From: JABCYV01 sp963729325
Lineage (GTDB): Bacteria > Acidobacteriota > Terriglobia > Terriglobales > Acidobacteriaceae
DNA: 64,000 bases
Reading direction: 5' to 3'
Assembly: GCA_963729325.1 (NCBI GenBank)
Contig: CAVSNS010000006.1
Coordinates: forward strand, 1 to 64,000
Position 1 is the stretch's first letter, and the number at the start of each line of letters is the position of its first letter. Of the stretch, positions 43,348 through 52,792 are shown in pieces. The position numbers were made by a program, and so were the translations under genes. The notes under the pieces are model-generated. The model saw nothing but the letters and a program-made list of their open reading frames with translations, ran no database searches and was not told the origin of the DNA.

Positions 43348-43674
43348 ATGATCAGCAAAGCTGCATTTCTTGCTTTTTCCTTTTTCGTGCTCGTTCTGCT
43401 CACTTTGCCCTCGCAGGCCTCTAATGCAGGCCAAGCCCAGAAAACTTCCGACCCCCTAGTGAGCCCGGACATTTTGAAGATCAGACCTGAAATGACTTTA
43501 GACCGGCCTGCTAGGCGGCGCTGGTGGCTGTCGCACGTTCTGCCCGTTGCGGCGCGCGCTTGGGCCCGCGCTTGCGGACGAGCAAAAGTCGAATGCGTTC
43601 CAGAAGTTCTGCGGGTGCGTACATGCCTTTCGGTAGAAACACATCAGCACGAGTGTCGCGATCGTAGATTCTGA
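43348..43674 (+). CDS. Possible truncated secreted protein
   Basis: A plus-strand frame beginning with a good signal peptide (AAFLAFSFFVLVLLTLPSQA) followed by about 30 polar residues (SPDILKIRPEMTLDRP). Beyond about 43510 it lies antisense to the receiver gene and looks like shadow sequence. The likely meaning is the 5' end of a gene cut off by a rearrangement that brought in the receiver gene. Confidence 0.25.
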   Translation: MISKAAFLAFSFFVLVLLTLPSQASNAGQAQKTSDPLVSPDILKIRPEMTLDRPARRRWWLSHVLPVAARAWARACGRAKVECVPEVLRVRTCLSVETHQHECRDRRF

Positions 43675-43930
43675 CTTTGCCGGAGAGCAGGATTGCGGGC
43701 GTCTGGGGCGAGATGTTCTTAACCGCGTCGATCAATTTGCTTCCGTCGAGGCCAGGCATGATGAGATCAGTGAGCACCAGATCCACCCCGCCCCTCTTGA
43801 AACACTCCAGGGCCTCTTCGCCACTAATGCACGTAACCACGCGATAGCCGCGAGTTTCCAGCATCACCTTACGGATGGAGAGCGCTTGTTCGTTATCGTC
43901 TACACAGAGAATCGTTCGTTTGGGCTTCAT
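43511..43930 (-). CDS. Response regulator receiver protein
   Basis: 139 residues from ATG 43930 (MKPKRTILCVDDNEQAL). Phospho-Asp in VLTDLIMPGLDG, Thr/Ser switch in AILLSGKV, Lys in VFLPKGMYA. There is no output domain, only a basic C-terminal tail. The longer frame to 44068 has no start signal. The partner kinase is unknown. Confidence 0.85.
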   Translation of the reverse strand: MKPKRTILCVDDNEQALSIRKVMLETRGYRVVTCISGEEALECFKRGGVDLVLTDLIMPGLDGSKLIDAVKNISPQTPAILLSGKVRIYDRDTRADVFLPKGMYAPAELLERIRLLLVRKRGPKRAPQRAERATATSAA

Positions 43931-44144
43931 TCGTGTTTCCGAATGGCGGAGCGCGCGGGCGGCGACGGCGCCAGGGGGACTCGAAAACCTTTTCAGTGAC
44001 CGGGAGAATTTAGAGCGAGATGAATCGTAGAGGCTCTGGCGCAAGATGTAAAGTGCCGTCGATGCCAATGGCAGATCAGCCCCATTGAAAAATCTTCAGA
44101 GTTGTGCATCTCCCGATTTTTTCGGCACAATCGCGAACTCGATT

Positions 44145-45038
44145 TTAAAAACAAACTTCTCCGCGCAGGACTTCCACAACATTTCCACCAACCCGAACGT
44201 TAACCACTCGGTCATCCCGGCGTGATGCGCGAACAAAAATGCGACTTGGCCGTTTCATTTCGACTCCTTGCTCGATCAGAACGCGCTCGTCTGGCTGGGC
44301 TACACCGTGCGCCACCATCCATGCTGCCACACATCCCGCGGCGGATCCGGTAGCCGGGTCCTCGCCGCTATAGAACATCATGCGAGCGTGCAGCCGGGCG
44401 GCACGATCAACCGTCTCCCGCGAAACGAAATAGAAGAATTTCCCCCCGCTTTGTTCTAGATATTCCGCAGAGCTGGCGACATCCACGTGAAGTCGTTCGA
44501 TGATCTCCAGCCCGCGCAAGGGAACCACGGTGAAGGGCAGTCCAGTCGAAACCGTCTGAATGGGCAGCGAAGGATCGATGTCGCCGTCTCGCAAGCCAGC
44601 CACACGCACCACGGCTTCGCGGTCGTGTTGCGGACCGAATTTCGGGTCCACCTGAGTCATCTCACCGAACAGCGGCTGCCCGCGCGCTTCCTCAAAGTGC
44701 ACCGGGACCCTTCCGACGTTGAGGTCGAGAGCGATTTCACTAGTTCCGCTCGACCCGCGCAGGAAAAATGCCGTGCCCAGCGTCGGGTGACCGGCGAATG
44801 GCAATTCTTCCGTCGGGGTAAAGATGCGAACTCTCGTCCCGTGCTTACGCTCCGTTGCGGCATCGCGAGGCAAGATGAAAGTGGTCTCCGACAGATTCAT
44901 CTCGCGGGCTAGGGCCTGCATTTCTTGGTCGCTGAGTCCTCGGCCATCGGAAAAGACGGCAAGCGGATTACCTTCAAGCGGACGTGACGAAAAAACGTCT
45001 AACTGCACAAAAGGAAGCTTTCGAGGTTTCGTCGCCAT
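44145..45038 (-). CDS. PhzF-family protein (isomerase fold)
   Basis: 297 residues. The two-lobed PhzF/diaminopimelate-epimerase fold is indicated by FVQLDVFSSRPLEGNPLAVF, MNLSETTFIL with the likely catalytic Glu51, ELPFAGHPTLGTAFFL and YSGEDPATGSAAGCVAAW. PhzF of Pseudomonas isomerises a phenazine precursor; most homologues, this one included, sit outside any phenazine cluster and have unknown substrates. It diverges from the small RNA and peroxiredoxin unit. Confidence 0.9.
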   Translation of the reverse strand: MATKPRKLPFVQLDVFSSRPLEGNPLAVFSDGRGLSDQEMQALAREMNLSETTFILPRDAATERKHGTRVRIFTPTEELPFAGHPTLGTAFFLRGSSGTSEIALDLNVGRVPVHFEEARGQPLFGEMTQVDPKFGPQHDREAVVRVAGLRDGDIDPSLPIQTVSTGLPFTVVPLRGLEIIERLHVDVASSAEYLEQSGGKFFYFVSRETVDRAARLHARMMFYSGEDPATGSAAGCVAAWMVAHGVAQPDERVLIEQGVEMKRPSRIFVRASRRDDRVVNVRVGGNVVEVLRGEVCF

Positions 45039-45086
45039 GCTGATTCATTGTAGCGCCAGCCGGCCGCCGGCCGAGGTTTGCCCCGT

Positions 45087-45115
45087 TTGACTGAATTTTG
45101 GAGGTCGCGTATTCT
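45087..45115 (+). promoter_or_regulatory. Sigma-70-like promoter
   Basis: TTGACT (45087-45092), a 17-bp spacer and TATTCT (45110-45115). It would start a transcript near 45122, some 210 bp before the peroxiredoxin start codon. Confidence 0.65.
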
Positions 45116-45121
45116 ATCCCG

Positions 45122-45239
45122 TGATGTGCTTGCACTCCGCGTCGGTCGTCCTGTGCTGTTGTCTGCGGACGCCGGTGTGTGGGTAGCGCAGACGCGGTTT
45201 CTGTCACCCACCCGGCCAGACTGGCTGGGTTTCTTTTTT
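45122..45239 (+). ncRNA. Predicted about 118-nt structured RNA upstream of the peroxiredoxin gene
   Basis: Bounded by the promoter at 45087-45115 and the intrinsic terminator at 45211-45239. Inside, GTCTGCG (45161-45167) can pair with CGCAGAC (45187-45193), and GTGGGT (45179-45184) with ACCCAC (45206-45211); these two pairings partly exclude each other. It contains no good open frame. It could be a free small RNA, or an attenuating leader of the peroxiredoxin gene. I do not recognise the class. Confidence 0.55.
45211..45239 (+). terminator. Intrinsic terminator ending the leader RNA
   Basis: CCCGGCCA / TGGCTGGG (8 bp with one G-U pair, 3-base loop) followed by TTTCTTTTTT. It lies 96 bp before the start of the peroxiredoxin gene, so any transcript from the promoter at 45087 must pass it to reach that gene. 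Confidence 0.88.
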
Positions 45240-45334
45240 GACTGATACCCTCCCGATCTACAGGCTGCGGCGGGTGACGAACGTCCCCGAACTTTCGGGA
45301 TGAACAAGAAATTCATCCAACGAGGAGAAAACTT

Positions 45335-46027
45335 ATGAGCACCCAAGTCCAAACTCAAAATATATCCGCGATTCCGCGCATTAACGACACTGCGCCCGAC
45401 TTTACGGCCGAAACCACTCAGGGCACGGTCCGCTTCCACGAGTGGATCGGCGATGGCTGGGCGGTCCTATTCTCACATCCCAAAGACTTCACCCCGGTCT
45501 GCACCACCGAACTCGGCTACATGGCAGGGCTGCAACCCGAATTTGCCAAACGCAACTGCAAGATCATTGGGCTGAGTGTCGATCCCGTGAGCGATCACAG
45601 CAAATGGGCAGCGGATATCGAAGAGACTCAGGGCCACAAGGTGAACTATCCGATGATCGGCGACCCGCAGCTCAAAATCGCCAAGCTCTACGGAATGTTG
45701 CCGGCCGAAAGCGGCGATAGCTGTGCCGGCCGTACCGCCGCGGACAATGCGACCGTCCGCACTGTCTTCGTGGTCGGTCCGGACAAAAAGATCAAGCTTC
45801 AGCTCAGCTACCCCATGAGCACCGGCCGCAACTTCGATGAGATTCTGCGCGTCCTTGATTCCATGCAGCTCACAGCCAAGCACAAGGTTGCCACGCCGGT
45901 GAATTGGAAACAGGGTGACGAGGTGATCATCCTGCCGGCGGTATCGAACGATGAAGCCAAGCAGAAATATCCTGGAGGCTGGAAGTCACCCAAGCCGTAT
46001 CTGCGCATCGTGCCGCAGCCGAAATAG
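45335..46027 (+). CDS. 1-Cys peroxiredoxin (Prx6 type)
   Basis: 230 residues, CGAGGAG before the ATG. Peroxidatic Cys56 lies in HPKDFTPVCTTELGYMA. The long C-terminal domain (VRTVFVVGPDKKIKLQLSYP, then NWKQGDEVIILPAVSNDEA) is that of Prx6. It reduces hydrogen peroxide and alkyl hydroperoxides in the cytosol. The leader with a terminator upstream suggests control by premature termination. A strong hairpin without a T run follows at 46046-46090. Confidence 0.95.
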   Translation: MSTQVQTQNISAIPRINDTAPDFTAETTQGTVRFHEWIGDGWAVLFSHPKDFTPVCTTELGYMAGLQPEFAKRNCKIIGLSVDPVSDHSKWAADIEETQGHKVNYPMIGDPQLKIAKLYGMLPAESGDSCAGRTAADNATVRTVFVVGPDKKIKLQLSYPMSTGRNFDEILRVLDSMQLTAKHKVATPVNWKQGDEVIILPAVSNDEAKQKYPGGWKSPKPYLRIVPQPK

Positions 46028-46045
46028 CCTGATCTACGATAGCGC

Positions 46046-46090
46046 GAGCGCGATCCTGCTTCCTTGGGAAGCAGGTTCTCGCCCGCGCTC
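46046..46090. terminator. Hairpin after the peroxiredoxin gene
   Basis: CCTGCTTCC / GGAAGCAGG (9 bp, 3-base loop) inside a longer GAGCGCG / CGCGCTC pairing. No T run follows on either strand, so termination is possible but not certain. Confidence 0.5.
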
Positions 46091-46185
46091 ACGAAACGGA
46101 TCTTCAGGCATCGATCCGTGAAGATTCGGCTGAGCACAGAGATGAATGATCCTCCGTCCCTGCCCGGGGGCTGCGGCGGAATACC

Positions 46186-47480
46186 ATGAGGATTCGATAC
46201 CTCCCTCGATACATTCAACGATCCTTGCCGCTATTGCTCGCGCTAACACTGTTCTCGATAGAAGTAAGCCAGGTTGCATCTCAGCAGGCCCCCGCCGCGA
46301 GGCCCTCCGCAGGCGATGCTCCCGAAGTCCACTTGGGTAAGGGCTACGATGCCTTGAAGCTGGACCAGTACGAGACCGCGGTGAGCGAATTTCGAGCCGC
46401 CCTCCAGTTAGACCCCAAGTTAACTCTAAGGGCGCGGTTCCCCTTGGCCGTCGCACTCTTCGAGATGCATAAATCAGATGAAGCGCGTAAGCAGCTCGAA
46501 ATCGTGCGCCGCGAGGTAGGGAATCATCCCAACGTCCTTTATTACCTGGGAAGGCTGGATCTGGACGACCACAACTTTGAAGGCGCGATCCGAAATCTCG
46601 AACAGGCCGTCGTCAAGCCGCCTTTTCCTGACACCGCCTACTATCTCGGATATGCGTACTTCAAGCAGGGTGATTTGACCGCGGCCGAAAAATGGTTAAA
46701 GGAAGCGTCCCAGACGAAACCGCGGGATGCTCGTATCCCATACCAACTGGCGTCCGTGTATCGCAAGCAGGGGCGGGAGCAAGAAGCAACGCAGGCCTTG
46801 GCGCTGTCGGAGCAATTGCGCCAGCGCGACAATAATGAGAGCAAGCTAAGGCTGGAATGCGGACAAAAGCTGGATCAGGGCCCCCGCGAGGAAGCGCGTG
46901 CTCTTTGCGAACAACTTTACGATCCGGACAACGCCGAAAAGCTGACCGAACTGGGCACGATCTTACAGTCAACATGGGGATTTGGAGGCAGCGCTGAAGC
47001 CTCTGCGCCGGGCCGCAGAACTGGCTCCACAATCGCCGCAGATGCAATACAATCTGGCGCTGGCCTACTATCAGCTCAATCAGTTTGAGCAAGCGCGCCC
47101 GCCGCTGGCAACTGCCCTACAACGGTGGCCAGATCTGTTTCAGCTGAACGCTCTCTATGGAGCCGTGCTGATGAAGCTGGGTGAAGATACTCCAGCCTAT
47201 CAAGCGCTGCACCACGCACACCAACTCAATCCGCAGGATTCCTCAACGTCGGACATGCTCTACATCGACGGCCTTCGGACTTGCGCAGAAAAGCCAGGCT
47301 GCCAAGCAGTATTCGGATTCGCTTCGCTATCTTGAAGAGGCAGCGAGGTTGCGGCCGCACGAGGCTGAACCGCACCGGCGTATGGCCGAAATCTACACCT
47401 TGACTGGACGCCCAGCCGAGGCAACAGCTGAGCAGCGCGAAGCTGACCGATTGAACAAAAGCCAAGGCGGACTTCAGTAA
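46186..47480 (+). pseudogene. Secreted TPR-repeat protein, two frameshifts
   Basis: A signal peptide (about RSLPLLLALTLFSIEVSQVAS) precedes tandem TPR helices (YDALKLDQYETAVSEFRAAL; DTAYYLGYAYFKQGDLTAAE; QMQYNLALAYYQLNQFEQAR; SDSLRYLEEAARLRPHEAEP). Three frames are needed to read it: 46186 to about 46968, then to about 47275, then to 47480. Each junction needs a single-base correction. TPR proteins of this kind act as scaffolds, often in the periplasm. Two single-base shifts in one gene favour assembly error or rapid decay. Confidence 0.7.
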
Positions 47481-47556
47481 ATATGTGATTTCGAGGCCGC
47501 ATAAGACGCTCGGACGTCGGAGTCCGTGAGCCTCAAAAAATTCGTTAGTGGGTCTG

Positions 47557-47958
47557 CTACGAAAGCTCTCCGCGTAGCACAGAGCAGGCTAAATCGTTCG
47601 CCTCGGTGTTGTCCTCCCGCCGGACGTGGGAGATCGAGAAATTGAATGAGCGGGCCAGCTTACGACAGATCCAGTTCAGAGAGTAGAGGCGCGGGCTGCG
47701 GCAGGTGTACTCGCCGATCATCTGCCTGACCACAACTTCCGAATCGGAATAGACATGCAGGGCCTCGGCCTTCAAGGCCAAAGCGTATTGAATAGCTTCC
47801 AGCAGCGCTACGTATTCGGCGACATTGTTGTCCTGGCGCCCAATCCACTTTGCGATTCTAATCTTTCCTGCCGCAGAGCCTTCGATCACCACGCCAATAC
47901 CCGATGGCCCCGGATTTCCCAGAGAACCGCCGTCGATATAGGCTACGAGATCTAACAT
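47557..47958 (-). CDS. Ribonuclease HI family protein
   Basis: 133 residues from ATG 47958 (MLDLVAYIDGGSLGNPGPSG); the frame runs up to 48027 with a further possible ATG at 47988. The four carboxylates of RNase HI are visible: Asp in YIDGGSLG, Glu in NVAEYVALLEAI, Asp in VYSDSEVVVRQM and Asp in REDNTEANDLA. It cleaves the RNA strand of RNA-DNA hybrids. The start lacks a Shine-Dalgarno sequence. Confidence 0.9.
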   Translation of the reverse strand: MLDLVAYIDGGSLGNPGPSGIGVVIEGSAAGKIRIAKWIGRQDNNVAEYVALLEAIQYALALKAEALHVYSDSEVVVRQMIGEYTCRSPRLYSLNWICRKLARSFNFSISHVRREDNTEANDLACSVLRGELS

Positions 47959-48244
47959 GGCGCCGTTTCTGTAAGAGAAACCATGCATTACCCAGCTCTC
48001 TGTCGTCAAGACATGATGATGGTTCATTTTTTAAGCCTCGAACCATTTTCACGATTGTGGAAGTCTCTGTGGAAAACGAGGCGCAACGATTTTACCTCCC
48101 GACAAATGCCGAGCGCTCAATGATTTGTAATTTTCGTTTTTTGTCTCGCAAATGTCGATGTTGCACCGAAAAGCGGCGTTGACAATTATTACAGGAATGT
48201 TTAAGGTTCGCGACGTCGACGGTCGAAAGGGTTGGCACAAATAA

Positions 48245-48400
48245 AATTTTGCCAGTCCGAAGTAGACTGAGTGATCGGTTCGCCGGGGCAACCCGGTAGG
48301 CCGCCAAACCCGAAAAAACCGACTAACTCTGCGAGGAGTGGTTGGGGTTTGGGACCGCGAAAGCGGCGATCGCATCAAGGGCCGTGATGGTGCATGCCTC
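48245..48400. other. Structured non-coding region between rnhA-like and pstS-like genes
   Basis: The 490-bp gap contains nested pairings: CCGGG-GCAA-CCCGG near 48285, then CCAAACCC (about 48303) with GGGTTTGG (about 48352) enclosing AACC/GGTT and ACT/AGT pairs. Read on the minus strand the inner arm is followed by TTTTTT. A further GCCGTGATGG...GCTGATGACTCC stretch lies beside it (48382-48430). It may be an unrecognised RNA or a terminator for pstS (which ends at 48519 on the minus strand). Confidence 0.4.
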
Positions 48401-48518
48401 CACGCTGATGACTCCCTCGCAGGAGTCGGCGGCTAGAGCATAACCAATGTCACGGCCTTTTCCTTTGTTGTGTGCGAAACCTGCCGCGCAAACCCACCTG
48501 AATAACGAGCCAGGACTG

Positions 48519-49562
48519 TTATCGACTATAAGGGCTCACCGCCGTCCGCGCCTTCGACAGGACGCCGGGCGGAAGGGTGGCATAGCCCATACCCTGCGCG
48601 ATACTCTGGCCGTCCCCAAGTGCCCAAGCCAGGAATTGTCCCAGCGCCCGACTGCGTTCGGTGGCAGATGCGGTTGATGGCACATAGAGCCAGGTAAAAC
48701 TCGAAATCGGATAGGACTCCTTGCCAGAAGCATTAGTGAGAGATATGCCAAAATCCTTAGGAATTGATTTTTGAAATGCGACGCAGGCGGCGGTTATGCT
48801 CGCGGGCGTGGCTCTAACAAATCGTCCTGCTGAGTTCCGCACGTTGCCATATCCGATATCGGGGCGCCGCGCGAAATTCAACTCCACGTAGCCGATCGCG
48901 CCCGGTGTCGACCCTACCTGTTCGACCATGTCTTCGCCGCGATTGGCTTCGGTCCCCAGCGGCCACTTTGGAGAGGCGTTGACGCCCACCTGCGAGCGGA
49001 ACTCAGCACTCGTCTTGGATAGAAAATCGGTGAAGATGTAGTTCGATCCCTTCCCCGAGGAACGGTGGACCACTGAGATGGGCAGATCCGGCAAAGCCGC
49101 GGCGGGATTCAATTTTGCGAGGCGCGGGTCTTTCCAATTCTTAATTGTTCCCAGGTAAATCTGTGCCAGGACTTCGCCTGAAAAGTTCAGCTCCGGGTTG
49201 CCTGAGAGTTTATAGATGGGAACAAGACCCACCAGCACACTTGGAATCTGTCCCAGCGAAACCTTGGGACCATGCATCTGTTCGGGACTCAGCGGTATTT
49301 CGCCCGCTGCAAAATCTCCCGAGCCCTCGCTGATCTGACGGATACCCTCCACCGTGCTCATCGAAAGGTAGCGTACCTGTATGTTGGCGTTCTTCTTGTT
49401 AAATTCATCCGTCCACGCCGCATAGAGGTGGCTCGGGACATTCGAGCCAGATCCTACAAGAGAAATCCTGCTTTGCGCCTGGACGGGAGCCACAAACAGA
49501 ATCAGAAGGCTGGTCACAATCGCAATGGACCGCGAGGCAAACATTGTTTTCCTGGATTGCAT
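48519..49562 (-). CDS. pstS: Phosphate ABC transporter substrate-binding protein PstS
   Basis: 347 residues with AAAGGAG before the ATG and a signal peptide (SIAIVTSLLILFVAPVQA). PstS features: ISLVGSGSNVPSHLYAAW, VRYLSMSTVEGIRQI, VVHRSSGKGSNYIFTDFL and GAIGYVELNFA. It should bind phosphate in the periplasm. The usual pstCAB-phoU genes are not next to it. The canonical TGAG motif near the N-terminus reads VGSGSN, so ligand preference could differ. Confidence 0.88.
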   Translation of the reverse strand: MQSRKTMFASRSIAIVTSLLILFVAPVQAQSRISLVGSGSNVPSHLYAAWTDEFNKKNANIQVRYLSMSTVEGIRQISEGSGDFAAGEIPLSPEQMHGPKVSLGQIPSVLVGLVPIYKLSGNPELNFSGEVLAQIYLGTIKNWKDPRLAKLNPAAALPDLPISVVHRSSGKGSNYIFTDFLSKTSAEFRSQVGVNASPKWPLGTEANRGEDMVEQVGSTPGAIGYVELNFARRPDIGYGNVRNSAGRFVRATPASITAACVAFQKSIPKDFGISLTNASGKESYPISSFTWLYVPSTASATERSRALGQFLAWALGDGQSIAQGMGYATLPPGVLSKARTAVSPYSR

Positions 49563-49968
49563 TCAGTCTGCTCCTTTCCGGCCACTATGTCGTAGTCCGA
49601 CCCCTACTCTCTAAGGCATGATGAACGCAATTCGGGGTCCAAGTGCAGTATCAACCGATGTACTCGGCGAGGCTGCCAGGTTTCTAGAATCTTCCCCGGC
49701 GGAGATCCACTTTTGCCTGATCGAACGCGTCGGAATGGAATCGCTGGAAAATTGTCTGAGTCCTGCAGTAAGTTATTCAAGATCAATGCGATCAAGCTCA
49801 GCACTCGCGCCCGATTCACTGGATATTTATCCAATATTCATCAGTTGTTAACACATGCCGCATAGCATCGACCGCTTGCACAACTTCTGACTTCTGACTA
49901 AAGTTGCGCACTGGTTCCTCGGAATCGGGCGTTGGTTTCTTATCTCTATTTGTCACGTGGGAGGACGA
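49563..49968. other. Intergenic region between pstS and porin genes
   Basis: About 400 bp between divergent genes. The short frames (49604-49834 minus, 49618-49851 plus) lack family features. Promoters of both genes are expected here; I could not fix a box pair. Confidence 0.35.
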
Positions 49969-51805
49969 ATGAAGCGCGTTCTAGCTTTCGGATTGTCGGT
50001 CGTAATGACCGCCATTGCCTTCGCGGCGCCAGCTCCGCAATCCAGTAGCGGCAGCAGCCCCAAAAAACGCAAAGCAGCAACAACCGGATCCAGCGTGGCT
50101 GCACAGCTCGATCAGATGAAGCAGGCGATCGATGCTCAACAGCAGCAAATCCAGCAACTCAGGCAGGATCTACAGACTCGCGATCAATCGATTCAACAAC
50201 TACAGCAGCGGCTGGACCAAAGCCAGACGGCTGCCACTCAGGCTCAAACCCAGGCGGAGGCCGCCGCTTCGGCAACTGCCAAGCAGGAGCAAACGGTCAC
50301 TGCCCTGTCCAGTGATGTCTCTGATCTTAAACAGAATTCAACCAATACCGCGCTCACCCTGCAGGAGACCCAGAAGACGATTTCTGGCTTGGAAAGCCCC
50401 CTCGCCATTCACGTGAAGGGCATTACCATCACCCCCGGTGGCTTCCTGGCGGCGGAAACGGTGTGGCGGCAAAGAGCGCTGGCTGCCGACATCAACACGC
50501 CTTTCAATTCAACCCCGTTCTCCGGAAGCTCGCAAAGCAAGCTGTCGGAATTCTTTGGGTCCGGCCGTCAGTCGCGCATTTCCATGTTGGCCGAAGGCAA
50601 ACTGAAATCCGCGACCCTGCGCGGCTATGTGGAAGCCGACTTCCTCTCCGCGGGCGTTACCTCGAACAATAACGAGAGCAACAGTTACACCCTCCGTCAG
50701 CGGCAGGCCTGGGGTCAGGCCGCCCTCAGCTGACGGGTGGACCTTCACTGGCGGACAAATGTGGAGCTTGGTCACCGAGACAAGGAAAGGACTGGATAAC
50801 CGTTCCGAAGCCCTGCCCATGACGATTGACCCGCAATACACTGCGGGTTTTAGTTGGGCGCGGCAATATGGTTTCCGGATCACCAAGAACTTAGGGGACA
50901 AGCTGTGGCTGGGCTTCTCAGTCGAAAATTCGCAGGAAACTTTGACGGCTCACGGGAACGCTGCCAATTTCGTGGTTGGTTCTCTGGGCAACAGCGGTGG
51001 TCTTTACAATGCATTCAACGCCAACTATTCGTTCAATCCCAGCCCGGACCTGGTGTTCAAAGCGGCCCTGGAACCTTCGAAGTGGAGTCACTTTGAAGTC
51101 TTCGGTCTGTACACCCGCTTCCGTGATCGTATTTTCCCCTGCGCGACTGCAAGCGCCACTTCAATTTGCGACGGAGTGACGGGACCGTCGGCGGCGGGCG
51201 CTTTGAACAACTCGAGGGACGGTTGGGGTGCGGGGGGAACGGTCGCGTTTCTCTCCTCAATAAGCATGTGGATGTGGGCGTGCACTTTCTGGGCGGCGCC
51301 GGCATCGGCCGCTACGGTACAGTTGGATTGGCGGACGCAACCGCACGTCCCGATGGCACGTTGTCTCCGCTGCGCAGCTATCAGGCCCTGGGTACGCTCG
51401 AATACCACGCCGCCAAGTTGGATATCTATGCCAACGGCGGAGGCGAATATGTCCAGAAGTATTGGCTCCTCAATTCATCGGCCAAAGCCGTCGGGCTATG
51501 GGTCGCCGTTGTTTAATAACTCTGGTTGCTCGACCGAATTGCCGCCGGGCACCACCATTAATGGGTTCACTCCGACCAACCCCGGCAATTGCACCGGTGA
51601 TACCCGCAACCTGATTGAAGGTACCTTTGGGTTCTGGTATCGCTTTTACAACGGTCCGAAGGGCAGACTGCAATGGGGCCCACAGTATTCGTACATCGTG
51701 CGCAACACCTGGGTAGGTGCACCTCCCAAGGGGAGCACGATCGGCATCGGGCCGCATGGGATCGAAAATATGTTCTTGACCTCTTTCCGGTACTACCTGC
51801 CTTAA
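49969..51805 (+). pseudogene. Coiled-coil porin (outer membrane), several frameshifts
   Basis: ATG 49969 follows GGGAGG. A signal peptide (VLAFGLSVVMTAIAFAAPAP) leads into a Gln-rich coiled coil (QLDQMKQAIDAQQQQIQQLR) as in trimeric outer-membrane porins, then barrel strands (GFLAAETVWRQRA; LRGYVEADFLSAG; YGFRITKNLGDKLWLGFSVE; GTFGFWYRFYNGPKGRLQWG; MFLTSFRYYLP). The frame changes near 50725, 51230 and 51500. The C-terminal strand ends in an aromatic-rich motif as expected for BAM insertion. All pieces are present in order, so simple indels, true or artefactual, are responsible. Confidence 0.75.
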
Positions 51806-51962
51806 CCTTAACTTACGCTCCAGTGTGGAACGGCTTCCGCACTGGAGCACTTCCTTCCCAAAACTACTGCGTCTCCCCGAGCTGGTGTTCGCCTCCGGAT
51901 CGGATCTCATCCCGGCTGACTTCTGGGTAGTTGCTCAGTTGGGATCTACGATGCCACTCGGA

Positions 51963-52076
51963 GGCGTCATCCCGAAAGCCGGCGCAGTTCAGCCGGCTGA
52001 GGGATCTCGCGCGGAGCTTCGCCGGATACATCGTCTGTCTGCGTGCAAGATCCCTCGCAAAGCTCGGGATGATGCC
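51963..52076. repeat. Palindromic dispersed-repeat-like element
   Basis: GGCGTCATCCCGA (51963-51975) and TCGGGATGATGCC (52064-52076) are inverted with one mismatch. A second inner pair GAGGGATCT / AGATCCCTC lies at 51999-52007 and 52048-52056. The about 114-bp unit sits between genes and has the look of a REP/MITE-type element. 'CATCCCGA...TCGGGATG' sequences are common in Acidobacteriota intergenic DNA as far as I know; copy number here needs a genome search. Confidence 0.7.
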
Positions 52077-52170
52077 AGTTGTGGCTGGAAAACGAGCCAC
52101 TACTGACTTCCCCTATCCTTTGACGGCTTGGCGACAGGCTTGTAAGATTCGCCACTCTGAGGAGAGATGA

Positions 52171-52654
52171 ATGCGAGTCTTACACATCTGCGCAGGCGGT
52201 ATGCTTTTGGTCGCGATTCTCGCCCAGGCGCAGCAACCGGCCAAGAAAGCTAACCAAGGCACGCCATCTAATTCTGTCGGCTCAGCCCGAAGTGAATGGC
52301 ATACTTGAATCAAACGTCAGAGCTGAGTGGGAGGCTTTCAAAAAGAAAGACAAGAAGGCATACGGCGATTTGCTGGCGGATGATTTCGTCGCCGTCGAGG
52401 ACGATGGTGATGGCGCGCGAAACAAGATCCATGCGGTAAACGAGATCGCCGCGTCAAACGTCCACAACTACTCGCTAGCATTTTTCAAAGTTTTTCCGGT
52501 GGCGCCCGACACGGTCTTCGTTACCTACGAAGTCACAATGGAATTTCCTCCCAAAGCAGTGAATCGGTTCAAGAGGGTGCTGATTAGCGAGGTCTGGATA
52601 AGGCGTGGCGGGCAGTGGAAGGCGTGGCATTACCAAGAGACTCGCGTCAAGTAA
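52171..52654 (+). pseudogene. Secreted DUF4440/NTF2-like protein, frameshifted
   Basis: GAGGAG precedes ATG 52171, which opens a signal peptide (LHICAGGMLLVAILAQAQ). The mature domain is in a second frame (SAQPEVNGILESNVRAEWEA, then KKAYGDLLADDFVAVEDDGD, WIRRGGQWKAWHYQETRV) ending at 52654. A one-base change between about 52235 and 52270 would join them. NTF2-like DUF4440 proteins bind small ligands; the role here is unknown. Confidence 0.65.
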
Positions 52655-52792
52655 TCTTGCGGTCAGCTTGGTTCGTCGCGCAACAAACCTGCACCCATCC
52701 AAGTGATAGTATTTTTCTACCGGGTTGATAACGACAATTAGTTTGACTGAGTGGTCTTTTCACCCGACAATCCCCAGCTTGGAGCTACCACA

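Noticed and set aside
45122..45239. 6S or SRP RNA
   Set aside because: Length and hairpin plan do not match either class.
48382..48430. Fluoride-riboswitch-like pieces (GTGATGG, CTGATGACTCC)
   Set aside because: The pairing GATGG/ACTCC partners and the internal AAAC-GC loop do not fit, and no fluoride exporter gene follows.
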